Positions 45,487 through 54,864 of a stretch of 64,000 nucleotides of DNA are shown here, piece after piece. The position numbers and the translations under genes were made by a program. Below the pieces are notes generated by a model, which was not told the DNA's origin, made no database searches, and was given only the letters and a program-made list of their open reading frames with translations. This stretch comes from Chryseobacterium sp. LAM-KRS1 (GTDB lineage Bacteria; Bacteroidota; Bacteroidia; Flavobacteriales; Weeksellaceae): assembly GCF_013184525.1 (NCBI RefSeq), contig NZ_JAAOIZ010000004.1:713228-777227 (forward strand). The letters are read 5' to 3'. Positions within the stretch are counted from its first letter, which is position 1. Each line of letters starts with the position of its first letter.

Positions 45487-47439
45487 ATGATAAAAAGGTT
45501 TTTTATTCTATCCAGTTTATGTATGGTTTTGGGTGTTTCCGCTCAACAATCACATACCGTAGTTAAAGGAGACAATCCTTATAATATTGCCAAGAAGTAT
45601 GGTATAACGGTGGATGAACTGCTGAAACTAAATCCAAAATTTAAAGATGGAAAGTTGACAATCGGTGATGTGCTTACAGTTAAATCTGATAAAAGCACTT
45701 CTGCTCCTGTTACAAAAAGTGCTGTCATTGAAAAATCTAAACCCAATGCTCAGCTTGGTAAAATTGTATTACAGCCGAAACAAACCATCTATGGAATTAC
45801 AAAGCAATACCGTATTTCTGAAACTGACTTGAGAAAGCTGAATCCTGAATTGGATTCTCATATGAAGATCGGTGATGAGATTACATTACCTTTTGAAAGC
45901 ATAAAAAAATATGGAGGCAACCAACAACCTGTTGTAGCTTCAAAAAATGTAGAAGCAACTGCTAATAATAATACTCCATCAACTGCCGTGGCAACAGATG
46001 AGGATAGCTATACAATTCAATCAAAAGATAATTATTACAGAATTACAAAACAATTTGGAGTTAGCCAACAAGAGCTGTATGCTTTAAATCCTGGATTGGA
46101 AGAAAAAGGATTAAAACCAGGAGAGGTTATCCGTGTTAAAAAATCAAATAGCAATGTTGCTAATGTGATTACGGAGCCTGTTAACCCTAAAACTAAAATT
46201 GATTCAGGCAACGAAAAGTCATCTGCTAATAATTCCTCTAACGTGAATGCAGAGGCAGGAGATGAATATGTTACTTACACTGTTCAGCAAGGGGATACTG
46301 TTTTCTCTATTGTGAATAAATATGGTATTTCCATTGACGAATTAATCGCTTTAAACCCGGATTTAACCCACGGACTAAAGACCGGGATGGTTTTGAAAAT
46401 TAAGAAGCTTGATCCTGCATACATTAAGAAAAGCGGAGATGCTTTAAGTGTTGTTTTGATGCTTCCTTTCGGCTATAGTACAAATGAAACTCAATATAGG
46501 GGAATGGCAATGGATTTTCTTACAGGAGCTAAATTAGCCATTGAAAGAAATGCAAGAAACGGTCAGAAACTGGATATTAAAGTAGTTGATTCCGGTAATG
46601 AAGCTTCATTTAGGAATTCATTGACTCAAATCAATCCTAATAATACGGATTTAATTATAGGCCCATTCTTTAAATCGAATGTCATTGATGTTTTGGACTT
46701 TACTAAAAGCCAGAAAATTCCAATTGTAGCGCCGTTTGCAAATTCTCCGGAATTGTATAACTACAGTAATCTGGTTATTATTGAAACGAATGATCAAACC
46801 TATGCGGATAAAATTGTAGATGAAGTAAAAACTGTATACTCGGATCAAAAAATTTATATTGTTGCAGACAGCAAAAAGGAAAATGCAAATTATATTAAAG
46901 CGGGTCTCGAAAAGGCAGTGAAAAATCCAAATGTAACAATTGTAAGTTCTCCTGCAGAAATTAAGGCAGACCAGAATATGATGACGGGACAATCTGCTCC
47001 TGTAATAGCTATTTTAGCCAGTGATAACGATAGTACGGGCGAGGCTTTTTCAAATAGAGTTATTGCCCTGACAAAAGAAGTACAGGGAATAAAAGCTTTT
47101 AGCATGTATTATGCTCCAAGTTTTGAGAAAAAGGTAGACGACCTTAGTCAGGCGAGTCTGGTTTACTTAATGGACAGAAAAATCAATACGGACGGAAGTT
47201 TTGAAAAAGAGATTTTGGCAGCCTATAAAGGTAAATATTGCAAGACTCCTCCCAAATATGCAATTATTGGTTTTGATGTTGTCAATGACATGTTAACCAG
47301 AGAGAATAAAAAAGGAGAAATTTTTAAACAAATGAATAAAGTTCAAACTCAGCTTGCAACCAAGTTTGAATTTGTAAAGTCCAAAGCTAATGGAGCTTAT
47401 GTGAATACTGGTTATCGTGTAATCCGATTAGTTCCTTAG
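45487..47439 (+). CDS. LysM-repeat protein with periplasmic-binding-protein-like domain
   Basis: A 650-residue exported protein (signal peptide IKRFFILSSLCMVLGVSAQ). Four LysM modules lie at about residues 23-66, 90-137, 173-220 and 260-307 (for example TVQQGDTVFSIVNKYGISI); they bind peptidoglycan or chitin-like glycans. From about 320 to the end is a type I periplasmic-binding fold (VVLMLPFGYSTNE, LIIGPFFKSN, IPIVAPFAN), as in amino-acid receptor proteins. It resembles LpoA-like or YraM-type regulators in layout, so a role in cell-wall synthesis or envelope sensing is possible. The ligand is unknown. Confidence 0.85.
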   Translation: MIKRFFILSSLCMVLGVSAQQSHTVVKGDNPYNIAKKYGITVDELLKLNPKFKDGKLTIGDVLTVKSDKSTSAPVTKSAVIEKSKPNAQLGKIVLQPKQTIYGITKQYRISETDLRKLNPELDSHMKIGDEITLPFESIKKYGGNQQPVVASKNVEATANNNTPSTAVATDEDSYTIQSKDNYYRITKQFGVSQQELYALNPGLEEKGLKPGEVIRVKKSNSNVANVITEPVNPKTKIDSGNEKSSANNSSNVNAEAGDEYVTYTVQQGDTVFSIVNKYGISIDELIALNPDLTHGLKTGMVLKIKKLDPAYIKKSGDALSVVLMLPFGYSTNETQYRGMAMDFLTGAKLAIERNARNGQKLDIKVVDSGNEASFRNSLTQINPNNTDLIIGPFFKSNVIDVLDFTKSQKIPIVAPFANSPELYNYSNLVIIETNDQTYADKIVDEVKTVYSDQKIYIVADSKKENANYIKAGLEKAVKNPNVTIVSSPAEIKADQNMMTGQSAPVIAILASDNDSTGEAFSNRVIALTKEVQGIKAFSMYYAPSFEKKVDDLSQASLVYLMDRKINTDGSFEKEILAAYKGKYCKTPPKYAIIGFDVVNDMLTRENKKGEIFKQMNKVQTQLATKFEFVKSKANGAYVNTGYRVIRLVP

Positions 47440-47478
47440 TGAAGTACATTGGATGAAAGAAAATCTTCACATTATGTT

Positions 47479-47486
47479 TATATTTG
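47479..47486 (+). promoter_or_regulatory. -7 box (TATATTTG) before fabD
   Basis: TATATTTG is a perfect TAnnTTTG match, 22 bases before the fabD ATG. The nearest TTG (47449-47451) is 27 bases away, further than usual. Confidence 0.5.
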
Positions 47487-47507
47487 CATAATATTTTAAA
47501 TTATTAG

Positions 47508-48383
47508 ATGAAAGCACTTGTATTTCCTGGGCAGGGTTCTCAGTTTGTTGGGATGGGAAAAGAACTATATGATTCTCGAAAAGACATAAAGGACTTGATG
47601 GAATCTGCCAATGAAATTTTAGGTTTCGATATTTTATCCCTTATGTTTAATGGGACAGAAGAAGATCTAAAGAAAACCGAGGTTACTCAGCCTTCTATTT
47701 TTATACATTCTGTAGCTGCTTTAAAAGCTGTAAATGGACTTGGTGCTGAAATGGTAGCCGGTCACTCTTTAGGAGAATTTTCAGCATTGGTCGCTAATGG
47801 AGTTCTGTCTTTTGATGACGGTCTCAAATTAGTTTCTGAGCGAGCAAAAGCAATGCAGGAAGCTTGTGATATTAATCCAAGCTCCATGGCTGCAATTTTA
47901 GGATTGGAAGATGCTAAAGTTGAAGAAATTTGTGCACAGATCAATGGGATTGTTGTTCCTGCAAATTATAATTGTCCTGGGCAACTTGTAATTTCAGGAG
48001 AAACTGCTGCCGTAGAAGAAGCTTGTATTAAATTGAAAGAAGCGGGAGCAAAAAGAGCATTATTGCTACCTGTTAATGGAGCTTTTCATTCTCCATTGAT
48101 GCAACCTGCACAAGAAAGATTGGCGGCTGCTATTGAACAAACTAAATTCAGAAAAGCAACGATTCCAGTTTATCAGAATATTACCACGACTGCAGTTACA
48201 AATCCTGACGAAATTAAGAAAAACCTGATTGCTCAGTTGACAGGTCCTGTAAAATGGACACAATCTGTTCAGAATATGATTAAAGACGGAGCATCTAACT
48301 TTGTAGAAGTTGGACCAGGAAAAACTTTACAGGGATTGATCAAGAAAATTGATAGTTCTGTAGACGTTGCTTCGGCAATCTAA
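47508..48383 (+). CDS. fabD: Malonyl-CoA:ACP transacylase
   Basis: A 291-residue enzyme that loads malonate from CoA onto acyl carrier protein for fatty acid synthesis. FPGQGSQ starts the domain; GHSLGEF holds the nucleophile Ser87; NGAFHSPLM holds the catalytic His194; VGPGKTLQGLI closes the fold. Length is typical. The GYDIA kinase gene begins 11 bases later, so they may be co-transcribed. No other fatty acid synthesis gene is in the window. Confidence 0.95.
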   Translation: MKALVFPGQGSQFVGMGKELYDSRKDIKDLMESANEILGFDILSLMFNGTEEDLKKTEVTQPSIFIHSVAALKAVNGLGAEMVAGHSLGEFSALVANGVLSFDDGLKLVSERAKAMQEACDINPSSMAAILGLEDAKVEEICAQINGIVVPANYNCPGQLVISGETAAVEEACIKLKEAGAKRALLLPVNGAFHSPLMQPAQERLAAAIEQTKFRKATIPVYQNITTTAVTNPDEIKKNLIAQLTGPVKWTQSVQNMIKDGASNFVEVGPGKTLQGLIKKIDSSVDVASAI

Positions 48384-48394
48384 AAAATAAACAA

Positions 48395-49297
48395 ATGGGC
48401 GAAATATTTTCACCGGGAAAGCTCATGCTTACTTCAGAATATTTCGCTATAGATGGAGCTCTTGTCCTAGCGGTACCAACCAGGCTGGGACAAGAGTTTT
48501 TCTTTGAAGAAACGGAAGATGGGAAATCATTGGTTTTTTGGGAAGCTTATCATCAAAATAAGCTATGGCTGAAAGTGATCATTGATTATTCCTCTTGGAA
48601 AATCCTTGAGACAAATATAGCTCCCAGTGCCGAATTTCTTATAAAAACGTTGAAAAACGTCCAAAAGCTTTCTACTCGTAAATTCCAGAATGCAGATTCA
48701 TACTTTTTAAAAACAAATCTACAGTTCCCTTCCGATTTTGGATTGGGAAGCAGTTCAACATTAATGAACAACCTTTCTGTGTGGGCTGATACAGATCCTT
48801 TCATGCTAAATAGTCTAAGTTTGGGTGGAAGTGGTTATGATATTGCTGTCGCAAAGGAAAAATCAGCAGTTTTGTATCAGAATAAACCGGTAATACAATA
48901 TAAAAGAGTAACCTTTGATCCTATCTTTAAGGACGACTTGATTTTTATCCATTTAAATCAAAAACAAGACAGCAGGGAAGCAATCGATCTGTATAAGTCC
49001 AAAATAAAATCCCGGAAACTGATCGAAGTATTTTCAGCCCTTACCAATGAAATTCTATTATGTAATGAATTAAATGATTTTTGTCATTTAATGACTGTTC
49101 ATGAAAGAAAAATTTCTGATTTTCTGAATATTCCTACCGTTAAAGACAAATTCTTCTCCGACTGTCCGGTTTTTGTGAAAAGTTTGGGTGCCTGGGGGGG
49201 AGATTTTGTAATGAGTGCCAAATTTAGGGGCTTTGAGGACTATTTTCGGGGAAAAGGTTTTGCGACTATTTTTGAATGGATTGATATAATTGCTTGA
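48395..49297 (+). CDS. GYDIA-family GHMP kinase-like protein
   Basis: A 300-residue protein of the GHMP kinase superfamily (mevalonate/galactokinase-like). The N-terminus has SPGKLMLTSEYFAIDGA, the usual substrate-side motif; the ATP loop is FGLGSSSTLM, where the family normally shows GLGSSAA. GGSGYDIAVA gives the family its name. Known GHMP kinases phosphorylate small alcohols such as mevalonate; the substrate here is not known. A run of seven G (49194-49200) lies within the gene near its end. Confidence 0.85.
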   Translation: MGEIFSPGKLMLTSEYFAIDGALVLAVPTRLGQEFFFEETEDGKSLVFWEAYHQNKLWLKVIIDYSSWKILETNIAPSAEFLIKTLKNVQKLSTRKFQNADSYFLKTNLQFPSDFGLGSSSTLMNNLSVWADTDPFMLNSLSLGGSGYDIAVAKEKSAVLYQNKPVIQYKRVTFDPIFKDDLIFIHLNQKQDSREAIDLYKSKIKSRKLIEVFSALTNEILLCNELNDFCHLMTVHERKISDFLNIPTVKDKFFSDCPVFVKSLGAWGGDFVMSAKFRGFEDYFRGKGFATIFEWIDIIA

Positions 49298-49384
49298 TAT
49301 TTAACAATTTGCCGTTCTGTTTTTTTCTTTGTCATTCTGACTTATATCATTATATTTAACCACCTGTAACACTAAATTAATATT

Positions 49385-49392
49385 TAATTTTG
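49385..49392 (+). promoter_or_regulatory. -7 box (TAATTTTG) of pckA
   Basis: TAATTTTG matches TAnnTTTG, 35 bases before the pckA ATG. A CTG 18 bases upstream (49364-49366) could serve as a weak -33 element. Confidence 0.5.
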
Positions 49393-49427
49393 TTGGACTA
49401 AAAAAAGAAATAGAAAATATAAGTAAA

Positions 49428-51044
49428 ATGAAACACGCTAAAATCATCCAGGATTTGCAAAAATTAGGGATTAAGGGAGACTACGAAATAATATATAATC
49501 CCTCATATGAGGAATTATTTCAAGCAGAAGTTTCTCCTGAAAATCAGGGTTTTGAGAGAGCTGAACTTACGGAATCTGGTGCAGTATCAGTAAAAACAGG
49601 AATTTTTACTGGCCGTTCTCCAAAAGACAGATACATTGTTCAGGATGATGTTACAAGAGACACAATTTTCTGGGATGGCAAAGTGAACTTGCCTACAACA
49701 GCAGAAATCTTCAAGTCTTGTAAAGAATTAGTGCTAGACCAACTTTCTTCTTCTAAGAAAATTTATGTAGTGGATGCATTTTGTGGAACAAATGCTGACA
49801 CAAGACTTAAAGTGAGATTCATCGTAGAAGTTGCATGGCAGGCGCATTTCGTTACTAATATGTTCATCCGTCCATCTCATTATGAGCTGGAAAACTTTGG
49901 AGAACCTGATTTCACTGTTGTGAACGGTTCTAAAACAACGAATCCGAACTGGGAAGCTCAGGGATTAAATTCCGAGAATTTTGTAATGTTCAACCTTACG
50001 GAAAAATTACAGATCATTGGAGGAACCTGGTATGGAGGAGAAATGAAAAAAGGAATGTTTGCAATGATGAACTATTACCTTCCGCTAAAAGGAATGGCAT
50101 CTATGCACTGTTCTGCAAACGTAGGAGAAGAAGGAGATGTTGCTTTATTCTTCGGCCTTTCCGGAACAGGTAAAACAACTTTATCCGCTGATCCTAAAAG
50201 ATATCTTATTGGTGACGATGAGCACGGTTGGGATAACAATGGAGTTTTCAACTATGAGGGAGGTTGCTATGCAAAAGTAATTGACTTGTCGGAAGAAAAA
50301 GAACCGGACATTTTCAGAGCGATCAAAAGAGATGCTCTTCTTGAAAATGTTGTTGTAAATAATGGTGTTTCTGATTATACTGATAACTCAATCACTGAAA
50401 ACACGAGAGTTTCTTATCCGATTTACCATATTAACAAAATTGTACTGCCTTCTAAAGCTGGGCATGCTAAGAAGATCGTTTATCTTTCAGCTGATGCATT
50501 CGGAGTATTACCTCCGGTTTCAATTTTAGATGAAAATCAGGCTCAATACCACTTTTTATGTGGATATACTTCTAAATTAGCAGGAACTGAAAGAGGAATT
50601 ACTTCTCCGGAACCTTCATTCTCTCCAGCTTTTGGTGAGGCATTTCTTACGTTACATCCTACCATGTACTCTAAAACCTTGATTGGTAAAATGAAAGAAC
50701 ATGGAGCGAAAGCTTATTTGGTAAATACAGGATGGAACGGTACAGGAAAAAGAATCTCATTAAAAGATACAAGAGCCATTATTGATGCAATAATTGATGG
50801 ATCTATTGAGAACGCTCCTAAGGCGCAAGTACCTATTATGAACTTGGAAATTCCTACTTCTTTACCCAATGTTTCAGAAGGTATTCTGGATCCAAGACAT
50901 ACATATAGTGATGCTTCAGAGTGGGAAGAGAAAGCTAAAGACTTAGCATCAAGATATATTAAGAATTTTGAACAGTATTGTAACACTGAAGAGGGGAAAA
51001 AGCTGGTTGCTTCCGGACCTCAATTACAAGAACAAACAATATAA
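49428..51044 (+). CDS. pckA: Phosphoenolpyruvate carboxykinase (ATP)
   Basis: A 538-residue ATP-dependent PEP carboxykinase that converts oxaloacetate to PEP for gluconeogenesis. [12 protein letters not shown] binds substrate, [14 protein letters not shown] is the P-loop (Walker A), [21 protein letters not shown] holds the metal ligands, and [10 protein letters not shown] follows as in the family. Length is normal. It is a single-gene unit with its own -7 box and a strong terminator shared with convergent aroQ. Central cytoplasmic metabolism. Confidence 0.97.
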   Translation: MKHAKIIQDLQKLGIKGDYEIIYNPSYEELFQAEVSPENQGFERAELTESGAVSVKTGIFTGRSPKDRYIVQDDVTRDTIFWDGKVNLPTTAEIFKSCKELVLDQLSSSKKIYVVDAFCGTNADTRLKVRFIVEVAWQAHFVTNMFIRPSHYELENFGEPDFTVVNGSKTTNPNWEAQGLNSENFVMFNLTEKLQIIGGTWYGGEMKKGMFAMMNYYLPLKGMASMHCSANVGEEGDVALFFGLSGTGKTTLSADPKRYLIGDDEHGWDNNGVFNYEGGCYAKVIDLSEEKEPDIFRAIKRDALLENVVVNNGVSDYTDNSITENTRVSYPIYHINKIVLPSKAGHAKKIVYLSADAFGVLPPVSILDENQAQYHFLCGYTSKLAGTERGITSPEPSFSPAFGEAFLTLHPTMYSKTLIGKMKEHGAKAYLVNTGWNGTGKRISLKDTRAIIDAIIDGSIENAPKAQVPIMNLEIPTSLPNVSEGILDPRHTYSDASEWEEKAKDLASRYIKNFEQYCNTEEGKKLVASGPQLQEQTI

Positions 51045-51051
51045 GAAAAGC

Positions 51052-51079
51052 AAAGCCTCATCATTGATGAGGCTTTTTT
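51052..51079. terminator. Bidirectional terminator between pckA and aroQ
   Basis: AAAGCCTCATC pairs perfectly with GATGAGGCTTT around ATT (11 bp), followed by T on the plus strand and by a T-rich tract (TTTGCTTTTC) on the minus strand. It lies between convergent genes and can serve both. Confidence 0.9.
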
Positions 51080-51094
51080 ATGTATTAAAACATC

Positions 51095-51499
51095 CTAAAA
51101 GCTTAATAAAGCCAGTCTGTATCCTTGCATTCCAAATCCTGATAATACAGCGTCTGTGTGAGCTGCTGTTACTGACTTTTGCCGGAATTCTTCTCTTTTA
51201 TAGATATTGCTGATATGTACTTCAATCTTAGGTTTCTGTATATTCTTTAAACAGTCGGCTATCGCATAAGAGTAATGAGTAAAAGCCCCCGGATTGATAA
51301 TAACAGCATCAAAATCATCTTCCTGAAGCCTGTTAATTAATTCTCCTTCAATATTCGATTGATAATAGGTCAGTTCGTAAGAAAGGAATTCATCTTTTAG
51401 ATTTTCCAAATATTCATCCATTGAAATTATTCCATAAATTTCAGGTTCTCTTGTGCCCAACAGATTGAGATTCGGTCCGTTTATGATTAAAATTTTCAT
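51095..51499 (-). CDS. aroQ: 3-dehydroquinate dehydratase, type II
   Basis: A 134-residue type II dehydroquinase, third step of the shikimate pathway. NGPNLNLLGTREPEIYG contains the catalytic Tyr22 and the lid Arg17; INPGAFTHYSYA and EVHISN (His95) complete the active site. Slightly shorter than many homologues, with all key residues present. It converges on pckA with a bidirectional terminator between. A 425-base gap upstream separates it from the divergent riboswitch-controlled SusC gene. Confidence 0.95.
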   Translation of the reverse strand: MKILIINGPNLNLLGTREPEIYGIISMDEYLENLKDEFLSYELTYYQSNIEGELINRLQEDDFDAVIINPGAFTHYSYAIADCLKNIQKPKIEVHISNIYKREEFRQKSVTAAHTDAVLSGFGMQGYRLALLSF

Positions 51500-51686
51500 A
51501 ACATAAAATTAAAAAGTTTTTTTCGATTAGTGCGGATATTTTACGGGTTTTATTTGAGGGAGATGTTTTACATTATTTTTAATGATATTTCTCATGTTTA
51601 AAAATTTAACATTTTCTCTAATAGTTTATTAACAGGCGTTTTAAGTGAAAATTAAGTTAATTTTTGAGAATTTAAAATAAAAAATA

Positions 51687-51715
51687 AATTAGTCTACTTG
51701 TTTTATAGACTAATT
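51687..51715 (+). promoter_or_regulatory. 10-bp perfect inverted repeat over the -33 element
   Basis: AATTAGTCTA (51687-51696) and TAGACTAATT (51706-51715) are perfect inverted repeats with a 9-base spacer that contains the -33 TTG (51698-51700). This is the classic position for an operator bound by a dimeric repressor. The rest of the gap toward aroQ (51500-51686) shows only A/T-rich sequence. Confidence 0.6.
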
Positions 51716-51728
51716 GTTTTTAGATTTG
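51698..51728 (+). promoter_or_regulatory. Consensus promoter of the SAM-riboswitch SusCD operon
   Basis: TTG (51698-51700), a 20-base spacer and TAGATTTG (51721-51728). Transcription should start near 51735, just before the riboswitch. Confidence 0.8.
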
Positions 51729-51745
51729 CATCCATATTTCGATCG

Positions 51746-51840
51746 GCTTATAAAGAAAGATGGAGGGAACTGACCCTACGAAGTCTTAACAACCTGCATG
51801 ATGCAAGGTGTTACATTCAGCCTTTTAAGGAAAAATAAGC
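51746..51840 (+). ncRNA. SAM-I (S-box) riboswitch aptamer
   Basis: The sequence shows the S-box landmarks in order. P1 is GCTTAT (51746-51751) pairing with ATAAGC (51835-51840). Then come AAAGAAAGATGGAGGGA and CTGACCC (P2 and the kink-turn region), TACGAAGTC, AACAACC leading into the P3 hairpin (TGCAT with ATGCA), AAGGTGTTAC, and a P4 hairpin CCTT/AAGG. These match the SAM-I consensus (GGAGGGAcUGGCCC, GAAgCC, CAACC, AGGUGCUAA). It binds S-adenosylmethionine. It is followed 22 bases later by an intrinsic terminator, so high SAM should end transcription before the SusC gene. Function is assigned by consensus; ligand binding was not tested. Confidence 0.88.
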
Positions 51841-51862
51841 ATTTGGTTAAATCAATTTCTTG

Positions 51863-51900
51863 ATGCCCTTTGCTGTGTTTTCCGCAAAGGGTATTTTTTT
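51863..51900 (+). terminator. Riboswitch expression-platform terminator
   Basis: ATGCCCTTTGC (51863-51873) pairs with GCAAAGGGTAT (51884-51894), 11 bp including one G-T, followed by seven T. A competing hairpin upstream (ATCAA 51851-51855 with TTGAT 51860-51864, plus GC of the P1 3' arm with GC at 51865-51866) could be the antiterminator. Confidence 0.85.
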
Positions 51901-51924
51901 AATATTTAACAAATAAAATTGATT

Positions 51925-54840
51925 ATGGTTAGCAAAAGTTTATTCAAAGCTGGTGTTTGGATTTCACCCGGTGCTTTGTTTTTCTTAGGCATTATTAGTG
52001 TTAATGGGCAGGAGATAAAGCAGAAGAAAGATACGCTTAGGGAAAAAGATATTGATGAAGTCGTTGTGGTAGCTTACGGTAAAGCGAAAAAGACGAGTTA
52101 CACAGGTTCTGTAGCGACGATCTCCAGCGAAAAGATTAATAATCGGCCGGTAACCAATATTACAAAAGCTTTGGAAGGGCAGGTAGCGGGATTGCAGGCA
52201 GTAAGTGCTTCAGGCCAACCGGGTGCTACGGCAACAATCCGTATCAGGGGGATCGGATCTATTAGTGCCTCAAGTAATCCTTTATTCGTGGTGGATGGAA
52301 TTCCTTTTGATGGAAATATCAATTCTATCAGCCCAAATGATATAGAATCAATTAGTGTTTTGAAAGATGCTACGGCAAGCTCTCTGTATGGATCAAGAGG
52401 TGCTAACGGAGTGATTATTGTGACTACAAAGTCAGGGAAAAAAGGAGAATCACGAATCAATTTTAATATCAGTCAGGGATTTTCCAGCAGGGCTGTAAAG
52501 GACTATGAACAGGTTACCACGGACCAGTATTTTCAATTATATTGGGAAGCAATGAGAAATGGATATAAATCAGGACAGGTTTCAGCACAACAGGCTGCAC
52601 AAATGGCCACAGATAATCTTGTGAATAACCTGGGCATCAATCCATATGGTTCTAACTATGCAAAACCGGTAGGGACAGATGGAAAACTGCTGCCTGGAGC
52701 AAGGCCTTTATGGAATGATGACTGGAGGGATATACTACAAAGAGTGGCCTCAAGAAACCAGGTTGATCTTGATTTTAGTGGCGGAAATGAAAAAGGAAAC
52801 TATTTTTTCTCATTAGGATATCTTGATGATAAGGGTATTGCCATAGGATCCGGATTTACAAAATACAGTACAAGATTGAAGATTAATAATGAAGTGAAGA
52901 AATGGTTGACTGTTGGAGCAAACCTTAGCTATACCAATAGTCTTCAGGAGGCACCACCATCTTCAGATTCAAGAACTGATAATATTATTAATGCGGCCAG
53001 AGTAATTCCTTCTTTTTATCCCTACTATGAAAGAAATCCTGATGGAAGCTATAAGCTTGATGCTAACGGAAATACAATTTACGACTTCGGAAAGTACAGG
53101 CCGACAAGTGCTTTGCAAAATCAAAATGCAGCAGCAACTTTGCCATTAGATAAAAATGAAAACAGGGAAGATAACTTTTCAGGAAAAGGGTATTTGGATT
53201 TTACCTTCTTACCGGAATTAAAATTTAAATCCAGTTTTTCAATTGACCTGGTAAATTATAATGGGCATTATTATTCAAATCCGTTACTTGGGGAGGGTAG
53301 TGAAATCGGAGGTTCGGTGACCAAGACAAATTCACGGACATTATCTTATACAACCAGTAATATCTTGACCTATGACAAGAAATTCAATCAGCATCATTTC
53401 AATATTCTAGCTGGACAGGAGTTTTATCATTATGAGTATCAGACGATATCCGGAAGCCGAAGTCAGTTTTCTTTACCTTATTATTATGAACCGGATGCAG
53501 CGGCTTTATTAGGAGGTTTTAGTGGTAATAGTGATAAATTAGGTTTACTGAGTTTTTTAGGTAAAGCAGAGTATGATTTCAATAACATTTATTTTATTTC
53601 CGGATCTGTAAGATCAGACGGATCTTCCCGTTTTTCACCTCAAAACAGATGGGGAACTTTCTGGTCAGTAGGAGGTTCGTGGAAGGCGTCTAATGAGCAA
53701 TTCATTAAAAATCTAAATTTCTTTAATCAGCTAACCCTTCGTGCGAGTTACGGAGGACAGGGAAATGATAAGTTGAGTACTTATTATGCTTACCAGAGTC
53801 TTTACGCATTTTACAATAATCTGGGAGAAGGAGGAACAGTTGCTAGCAGGCTTCCCACTCCTGATCTTAAGTGGGAAACCAATCTTAACTTGAATGTGGG
53901 GCTGGAATTTGCTATTCTTAAAAACAGGGTTAAGGGTAATGTGGAATATTTCCAGCGTCAAAGTAAAGATCTTTTATTTGACAGGCCTTTGGCTCCGTCT
54001 CTTGGTTTTAGTGGTTATTCGGCGAATATTGGAGAACTGAAAAATACAGGCTTTGAATTTTCATTATTCACAACTCCTGTTAAAACGGACGATTTTCAAT
54101 GGGATGTGGATGTTAATGTAACAACCCTAAAAAACAGAATTACGAAACTTCCTAAAGGTCCAATTGTAACAGGAACTAAATTATTGCAGGTTGGCGGTTC
54201 TGTTTATGATTTCTTTATTCCGGAATGGGTTGGAGTTGATCCAAGTAACGGTGCTCCGCTATGGAAATATGTTTATCAGGATGCCAATGGGAATACAGTA
54301 GAAGGAACAACTTCTGAATATGCAAAGGCGACAAAAACATTGCAGGGTTCTTCTTTGCCTAAATTCTCCGGTGGAATCACTACAAATATTACATATAAGG
54401 ATTTTGATTTATCCGCGCTGCTAACTTTTAGTGTTGGAGGAAAAATTCTTGATACAGATTACACCATGTTAATGTCAAATGGAAGCAATGCTGGAAGGGC
54501 ATGGAGTGCAGAGATGTTAAACAGATGGACGCCTGAAAATCCCAATACGGATGTTCCGGCTTTAAGTACAACGACAAATAACTGGACTTCAACGTCCTCA
54601 AGGTTTTTATACTCGGGTACTTATGCCAGATTGAAAAATGTGAGCATCGGATATACGTTACCTTCAGATTATTTCGGAAGACTGGGACTGAAAAAGTTCA
54701 GAATTTATCTTCAGGCTGAAAACCTTTTAACTTTCTACAAGCACAAAGGAATGGATCCTGAGCAAGCAATAGATGGTACCACTTATTACAGATATCCGGC
54801 AATGAGAACAATAACATTCGGTCTTCAGGCTACACTTTAA
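51925..54840 (+). CDS. SusC/RagA-type TonB-dependent receptor 3, SAM-riboswitch controlled
   Basis: A 971-residue outer-membrane receptor with signal peptide (MVSKSLFKAGVWISPGALFF onward, cleavage near NGQ). The plug starts with IDEVVVVAYGKAKKT, followed by FVVDGIPFDGNIN and VLKDATASSLYGSRGANGV; the barrel ends TFGLQATL. It lacks the N-terminal carboxypeptidase-like domain. The ATG at 51925 is used rather than a TTG two codons earlier. It is the first gene after a SAM-I riboswitch and terminator, so expression should rise when SAM is low. The imported compound is therefore probably methionine, a methionine-containing peptide, another sulfur source or a related cofactor (inference). Confidence 0.92.
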   Translation: MVSKSLFKAGVWISPGALFFLGIISVNGQEIKQKKDTLREKDIDEVVVVAYGKAKKTSYTGSVATISSEKINNRPVTNITKALEGQVAGLQAVSASGQPGATATIRIRGIGSISASSNPLFVVDGIPFDGNINSISPNDIESISVLKDATASSLYGSRGANGVIIVTTKSGKKGESRINFNISQGFSSRAVKDYEQVTTDQYFQLYWEAMRNGYKSGQVSAQQAAQMATDNLVNNLGINPYGSNYAKPVGTDGKLLPGARPLWNDDWRDILQRVASRNQVDLDFSGGNEKGNYFFSLGYLDDKGIAIGSGFTKYSTRLKINNEVKKWLTVGANLSYTNSLQEAPPSSDSRTDNIINAARVIPSFYPYYERNPDGSYKLDANGNTIYDFGKYRPTSALQNQNAAATLPLDKNENREDNFSGKGYLDFTFLPELKFKSSFSIDLVNYNGHYYSNPLLGEGSEIGGSVTKTNSRTLSYTTSNILTYDKKFNQHHFNILAGQEFYHYEYQTISGSRSQFSLPYYYEPDAAALLGGFSGNSDKLGLLSFLGKAEYDFNNIYFISGSVRSDGSSRFSPQNRWGTFWSVGGSWKASNEQFIKNLNFFNQLTLRASYGGQGNDKLSTYYAYQSLYAFYNNLGEGGTVASRLPTPDLKWETNLNLNVGLEFAILKNRVKGNVEYFQRQSKDLLFDRPLAPSLGFSGYSANIGELKNTGFEFSLFTTPVKTDDFQWDVDVNVTTLKNRITKLPKGPIVTGTKLLQVGGSVYDFFIPEWVGVDPSNGAPLWKYVYQDANGNTVEGTTSEYAKATKTLQGSSLPKFSGGITTNITYKDFDLSALLTFSVGGKILDTDYTMLMSNGSNAGRAWSAEMLNRWTPENPNTDVPALSTTTNNWTSTSSRFLYSGTYARLKNVSIGYTLPSDYFGRLGLKKFRIYLQAENLLTFYKHKGMDPEQAIDGTTYYRYPAMRTITFGLQATL

Positions 54841-54864
54841 GTTTATATTAAAACAATCAAAACA

